A DNA stretch of 8,712 nucleotides from Candidatus Dojkabacteria bacterium (GTDB taxonomy: Bacteria > Patescibacteriota > Dojkabacteria > SC72 > T1SED10-24). Made by a program: the position numbers and the translations under genes. The DNA lies in assembly GCA_003560355.1 (NCBI GenBank), contig PWIP01000022.1, forward strand, positions 1 through 8,712. The letters run 5' to 3'. Below, in pieces: positions 5,365 through 8,712 of the stretch (positions are counted from its first letter, which is position 1; each line of letters begins with the position of its first letter). The notes beneath the pieces were generated by a model. It was not told where the DNA came from. It saw nothing but the letters and a program-made list of their open reading frames with translations, and ran no database searches.

Positions 5365-8300
5365 TCTAGTTTGAGAAGTGCAAGTTTGTTTTTTGAAAAA
5401 ATGGAAATAGATGCAGAAGGTGTAGGTATGATAGGGGTTTTTAAGCCAGGGAGTAATTTTGAATCAGGCAATGAACTAAAAATATCTTTTGAAAATTCTA
5501 GTGAAGGTGATTGGTGTAAAGAAAACAATCAAGAATTACAAATTACAGGACTTGCATCTTCAGATTTAGTAACGATAGATGAGGCTTTGCCTGGTGAAAG
5601 TTTAGAGGCAAGATGCTTTCAAAGTTCTGACGGAGACTATATCACTATAACTGGAATTGGAGCATTGCAGACAGATAGCTATGGTTTTGAGATAGATGGT
5701 CATGAAAATTTCTCTACGGGGTCTAATACTGGTAGAAATGAAATTCTTTTTGAATTATCCAATTCACCAAAACTAGAAACCAACCTTTTTAGTATATATC
5801 TTCTTTCTGATGGCAAGGTACATATTACTGCTCATGTAACGGATGCAGATACCGTCATATGTACCATTTCAACTGACCATGTCCCTCTTGGTGGTCTTTA
5901 CAGAGGTGGTAGTTTTGTCACAGCTAGTCATACCATTGGTACAAGTACGACAGGTGGTTCAAAAGGCTACTATTGGTCTGTTTTTGGTCAAGGGGATGAG
6001 TCTGATGCTGGTTTGTACGATGTTGAAAGTGGATATATCATTAGGTCTTTAGGAAATACAGTCAACTTGTTAACAGGAGAAGGATTTGGCCTTGTTGTGA
6101 GCCCTCCAGCTGGTTCGGCAGTTCCAGAACATTTTCAAGCGGGAAGTGCTGGAGTTTTTGGTTCAATCCGCTCTGGTTTTGACCAAGCTAGATTAATTTT
6201 GTACAGGGAATCGGGACAACCTGAGCATGAGGAAGCAACTGTAACTATAGGGGCGAGAGCGGCTGTTGGTGCTGCTATCGGTAGCTATCAAGAAATTTTG
6301 ACATATTCTTGTGGTGGTTATGTAGGTGGATACGTTCCTTTAGCTCTTGTAGTTGTTCCAGAGGTTCTTAATTTTACAACTGGAGAAACAGAAAAAACCT
6401 TTGCTGTTTCTAATACAGGCACTGGGGTTTTGGAATGGAATGTTGGTGATATTGACTATGTTAGTGGAGATAGTGATTGGGTTGAGAGTATTGAGCCAAG
6501 TGCTGGGAAAATTCGTACAAGTACAGATAATATTGCTGTAACAGTAAATCAAGATGATGTTAGTGAGGGAGAACACAAAGCTGAGGTTCCAATTACTTCT
6601 TTGGGTGGTGGAAGTAGCTTGTTAACAATTAATCTATTAAGAATTGCAGCTTTAGCTGAACTTACTACAAAAACCCCTTATGATATTGAAACAACTTCTG
6701 CAAAATCTGGTGGAATAATTACTAATGATGGTGGTAGCGCAATTACGGAAAGAGGTGTTTGTTATGCTACGGAAGCTGAACCAACTGTTTTGGATGATTG
6801 TACAGACGATGGTACTGGTGTAGGAGATTTTGATAGTGAAATAACTTCGTTGAGTTCTGGAACAAGGTATTTTCTAAGAGCTTTTGCAGAAAATTCTGAG
6901 GGTGTTGCATATGGTAATGAATACAATTTCATAACTAAACCTTTACTTTCAGCAAATCCAGAAAGTAGAGATTGGGATAATACTGATGCAGAAGTAGATA
7001 TTAGTACTTCTGGAAATGCTATGTTAGGTATTGAATACTGTTGGACTGCAGAAGACAGTTGTGTACCAGATACTTACGAAGAATTACTTTTGGTTAACGC
7101 AATAAAAGAGGATACTGGGATTTGGAATTTATGTTACAGAGGTAAGAATATTGATGATGAAAAAAGCAGTATATTTTGCTCAGGCACTTACAAAATAGAC
7201 AAGGTTTTGCCTGAAGTTTGGGCAGATAATGCAAGTGAAACTTGGTTCAATACCCAAAGAATAGCCACAGTATCAGCAACTGATGAGTATAGCGGTGTAG
7301 CTCAGGTGAGGTACAGTTGGGGAACTGACGATATGAATCCTGACTGTGATGATGGTGGAATAGCTATGGATTTGGAAGAAGATAATCCACTAGAGGCTCC
7401 AGCTGGAGGAACGACTCTCTACCTTTGCGTAAGAGATAATGCAGGTAATACAAATGTATGGAGTGGAACATATAATTGGACGGGAGAAGAACCAGAGGTG
7501 GGAGACCCAGAAATTTATGTTGGTAATCAATATGAAGAAGGAGAAACAATTTGGTTTAATGGAGAGATAAGTTTGAGAAGTAGCGTAAGTGATCAAGGAG
7601 GTGGTAGTTTAAATACCGATAGTTGTGAAGTAAGTATTAATGAAGGAGATTGGACAAGTATAGGGGTAACCTACTCTAGTGGTACAACTAACTACTGTGA
7701 ATACAATGATTACGAACCAAACGCAGACTTTAGTATACGCTTTAGAATTCAAGATAGTGCAGAAAACTGGGGTGAATCAAGTTTGGGAGAATTTACATAT
7801 GATAATGAAGCTCCAACAACGACTGCCACCATAACTAGTCCTCCGGGAGTTAGTACATACACTTGTGGAGATTGGACAGATGATGATGTACGAGTAGTTC
7901 TTGAATGTGCAGATAATGTAGATGGTAGTGGTTGTGATAGTGTCTCCCCTAAGTATTGTATCCATACAGAAGATAATTGTACCCCAAATACTAGCTACAC
8001 CAGTGCAGTAGATATAACTGATGAAGGTACTAGATATTTCCGTTACTTCTCCGAAGATAATCTAGGTAATTCAGAAACAGTTCAGAGTTGTGAGATTAAT
8101 ATAGATAAGACAGAACCTTATATAACATTTACCAATGATTCAGATAGTGATAATTACTATAATGCAACAACGTTTGCAGCAGTAACTAACCCAGTAAAAG
8201 CTCAAGACAGTAGTAATTCGGGACTTAAAACATTTAGATATGCTTGGACAGATTCTGTAAGTGATCCAACAGGAATAAATAGTACAACCTGTACAGGAGG

Positions 8301-8712
8301 AACCTCAGTAACGTTGACAGAAGGAACTTTAGAGGAAGTATTAAGTACAGCCTTAGAAGGCAGACCAACGAGTTCGTCAGATAGTCACTATCTTCATGCT
8401 TGTGCAGAAGATGTAGCAGGTAATGTTACAAAATCTTCTTCTAGATATTACCTTGATGTAGATGGACCAGAATTAGAAGCTAGTAACGCAAGCGAGACTT
8501 GGTTCAATACTGAACGAACAGCCATTGTTTCAGCTGTTGATGCTCATAGTGGTTTAGCAGAGGTAAGATATAATTGGAATGATGATATCTTTGATGAACT
8601 AGATGATTGTGGAGAAGATGAGGAAGCATTAACTAGTCATGAAGCAGAACTGAATGCACCTTCAGGTGGAGCTACCCTTTACCTTTGTGCATTAGACAAT
8701 GTAGGTAATCGC
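5272..8712 (+). CDS. Very large secreted Ig-like repeat surface protein, C-terminus beyond window
   Basis: The frame is open from ATG 5272 to the right edge: 1147 codons with no stop, so the protein is larger still. It opens with a signal peptide (MSVLKKWKLLLVFSLAFGLA, likely cut after VQA31). Residues 32-355 are beta-rich, Gly/Ser-rich and of unrecognised family. A BACON-like domain lies at about 358-456, and an FN3-like domain at about 463-556 with the GVCYATEAEPT ... GTRYFLRAFAENSEGVAYGN pattern common in Bacteroidetes surface proteins. About six tandem Ig-like modules follow from residue 560, separated by IDKVLP, DNEAP, IDKTEP and DVDGP linkers and often ending in DNAGN/DNLGN/DNVGN. Cysteines total 24 in the visible part and fall in even numbers per module, suggesting disulfides. 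No enzyme motif or cell-wall anchor is visible; an anchor would be C-terminal, outside the window. The likely role is adhesion, cell contact or surface-layer structure (inference). It has its own promoter. Confidence 0.9.
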   Translation, partial: MSVLKKWKLLLVFSLAFGLALFPLIFDEVQASSLRSASLFFEKMEIDAEGVGMIGVFKPGSNFESGNELKISFENSSEGDWCKENNQELQITGLASSDLVTIDEALPGESLEARCFQSSDGDYITITGIGALQTDSYGFEIDGHENFSTGSNTGRNEILFELSNSPKLETNLFSIYLLSDGKVHITAHVTDADTVICTISTDHVPLGGLYRGGSFVTASHTIGTSTTGGSKGYYWSVFGQGDESDAGLYDVESGYIIRSLGNTVNLLTGEGFGLVVSPPAGSAVPEHFQAGSAGVFGSIRSGFDQARLILYRESGQPEHEEATVTIGARAAVGAAIGSYQEILTYSCGGYVGGYVPLALVVVPEVLNFTTGETEKTFAVSNTGTGVLEWNVGDIDYVSGDSDWVESIEPSAGKIRTSTDNIAVTVNQDDVSEGEHKAEVPITSLGGGSSLLTINLLRIAALAELTTKTPYDIETTSAKSGGIITNDGGSAITERGVCYATEAEPTVLDDCTDDGTGVGDFDSEITSLSSGTRYFLRAFAENSEGVAYGNEYNFITKPLLSANPESRDWDNTDAEVDISTSGNAMLGIEYCWTAEDSCVPDTYEELLLVNAIKEDTGIWNLCYRGKNIDDEKSSIFCSGTYKIDKVLPEVWADNASETWFNTQRIATVSATDEYSGVAQVRYSWGTDDMNPDCDDGGIAMDLEEDNPLEAPAGGTTLYLCVRDNAGNTNVWSGTYNWTGEEPEVGDPEIYVGNQYEEGETIWFNGEISLRSSVSDQGGGSLNTDSCEVSINEGDWTSIGVTYSSGTTNYCEYNDYEPNADFSIRFRIQDSAENWGESSLGEFTYDNEAPTTTATITSPPGVSTYTCGDWTDDDVRVVLECADNVDGSGCDSVSPKYCIHTEDNCTPNTSYTSAVDITDEGTRYFRYFSEDNLGNSETVQSCEINIDKTEPYITFTNDSDSDNYYNATTFAAVTNPVKAQDSSNSGLKTFRYAWTDSVSDPTGINSTTCTGGTSVTLTEGTLEEVLSTALEGRPTSSSDSHYLHACAEDVAGNVTKSSSRYYLDVDGPELEASNASETWFNTERTAIVSAVDAHSGLAEVRYNWNDDIFDELDDCGEDEEALTSHEAELNAPSGGATLYLCALDNVGNR
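6343..6639 (+). other. BACON-like domain within the surface protein
   Basis: Residues about 358-456 read PEVLNFTTGETEKTFAVSNT, then GVLEWNV, a W in SDWVESIEPSAG, an IAVTVN strand, and EGEHKAEVPITSLGG. This order (LxF..G....F.VSN.G...L.W.V ... W....P..G ... I.VTV ... G.....I.ITS.GG) is the pattern of BACON-type beta-sandwich domains, known mainly from Bacteroidetes surface proteins. The assignment is by eye. Confidence 0.55.
6658..6939 (+). other. FN3-like domain of the Bacteroidetes surface-protein type
   Basis: Residues about 463-556 carry TTSAKSGGIITNDGGSAITE, RGVCYATEAEPT, GVGDFDSEITSLSSGTRYFL and AFAENSEGVAYGN. This is the pattern of a fibronectin-III-like repeat often found in tandem in Bacteroidetes proteins. 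Two cysteines (in GVCY and DDCT) could form one disulfide. Only one copy is visible here. Confidence 0.6.
7228..7449 (+). repeat. WFN repeat module, copy A
   Basis: Residues 653-726 open NASETWFNTQRIATVSATDE and end in a GGTTLYLCVRDNAGN strand. Over the first 32 residues 22 are identical to copy B at 8485. The two DNA copies differ mostly at synonymous and variable positions, so this is an old or functionally constrained duplication rather than a recent one. Confidence 0.8.
8485..8712 (+). repeat. WFN repeat module, copy B, reaching the window edge
   Basis: Residues 1072-1147 open NASETWFNTERTAIVSAVDA and end in GGATLYLCALDNVGNR, matching copy A about 419 residues earlier with an indel of about one codon. 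The spacing of four modules between copies suggests a higher-order repeat that may continue beyond the window. Confidence 0.8.

Larger units (their letters stand above)
6949..8712 (+). repeat. Tandem array of about six Ig-like modules in the surface protein
   Basis: From residue 560 the protein is a chain of beta-sandwich modules of about 75-125 residues. Linkers mark the boundaries: IDKVLP (642-647), GDPE (744-747), DNEAP (844-848), IDKTEP (944-949) and DVDGP (1062-1066). Modules share a central (R/E/K)Y.W or KYC strand and usually a C-terminal C..D(N/V).(G)N strand. Cysteine counts per module are about 4, 2, 2, 6, 2 and 2. The array continues past the right edge. Confidence 0.65.

Noticed and set aside
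5843..8000. Several short open frames on both strands inside the surface-protein gene
   Set aside because: They are shadows of the long frame starting at 5272, with Ser/Thr/Ile-rich low-complexity translations and no start signals.

Overview
The window is AT-rich and tightly packed, with no tRNA, rRNA, CRISPR array or transposase visible. It holds six protein-coding genes. The two on the left are on the minus strand; the other four are on the plus strand. Both end genes run off the window. The sequence resembles a small-genome Gram-positive-like or candidate-phylum bacterium, perhaps Patescibacteria/CPR (Microgenomates- or Dojkabacteria-like). This rests on low GC, mostly absent Shine-Dalgarno sites, a divergent MurJ, a DUF4143 ATPase and a very large Cys-paired secreted Ig-like repeat protein. 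That placement is inference. TGA acts as a stop (comF ends at TGA inside an ATGA overlap), which argues against the TGA=Gly code of Gracilibacteria/SR1.

Left arm (1-1261, minus strand): a ComF-family phosphoribosyltransferase overlaps by 4 nt a class I SAM-dependent methyltransferase that leaves the window on the left. A 113-nt divergent intergenic region separates this pair from the plus-strand genes.

Middle (1375-3928): murJ (lipid II flippase, MVN family, with an unusual extracellular loop and a charged C-terminal tail) overlaps by 47 nt a gene for a single-pass membrane protein with a Lys-rich cytoplasmic N-terminus. The overlap suggests co-expression and perhaps a joint envelope role. 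An 18-bp perfect inverted repeat with a 1-nt centre follows.

Right (4000-8712): a complete DUF4143-type AAA ATPase has an extended -10 element placed so that its transcript should start at the ATG itself (leaderless). A 111-nt gap follows, with a 14-bp perfect palindrome and a good sigma-70-type promoter. Then comes the start of a very large secreted protein. At least 1147 codons are visible, with no stop before the right edge. It has a signal peptide, a BACON-like domain, an FN3-like domain of a type common in Bacteroidetes, and a tandem array of Ig-like domains with cysteines in even numbers. It is probably a cell-surface or adhesion protein.

The strongest items for a second look are the palindrome plus leaderless promoter in front of the ATPase gene, and the modular, cysteine-paired surface protein. 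No complete new defence or mobile system can be demonstrated from the sequence alone.
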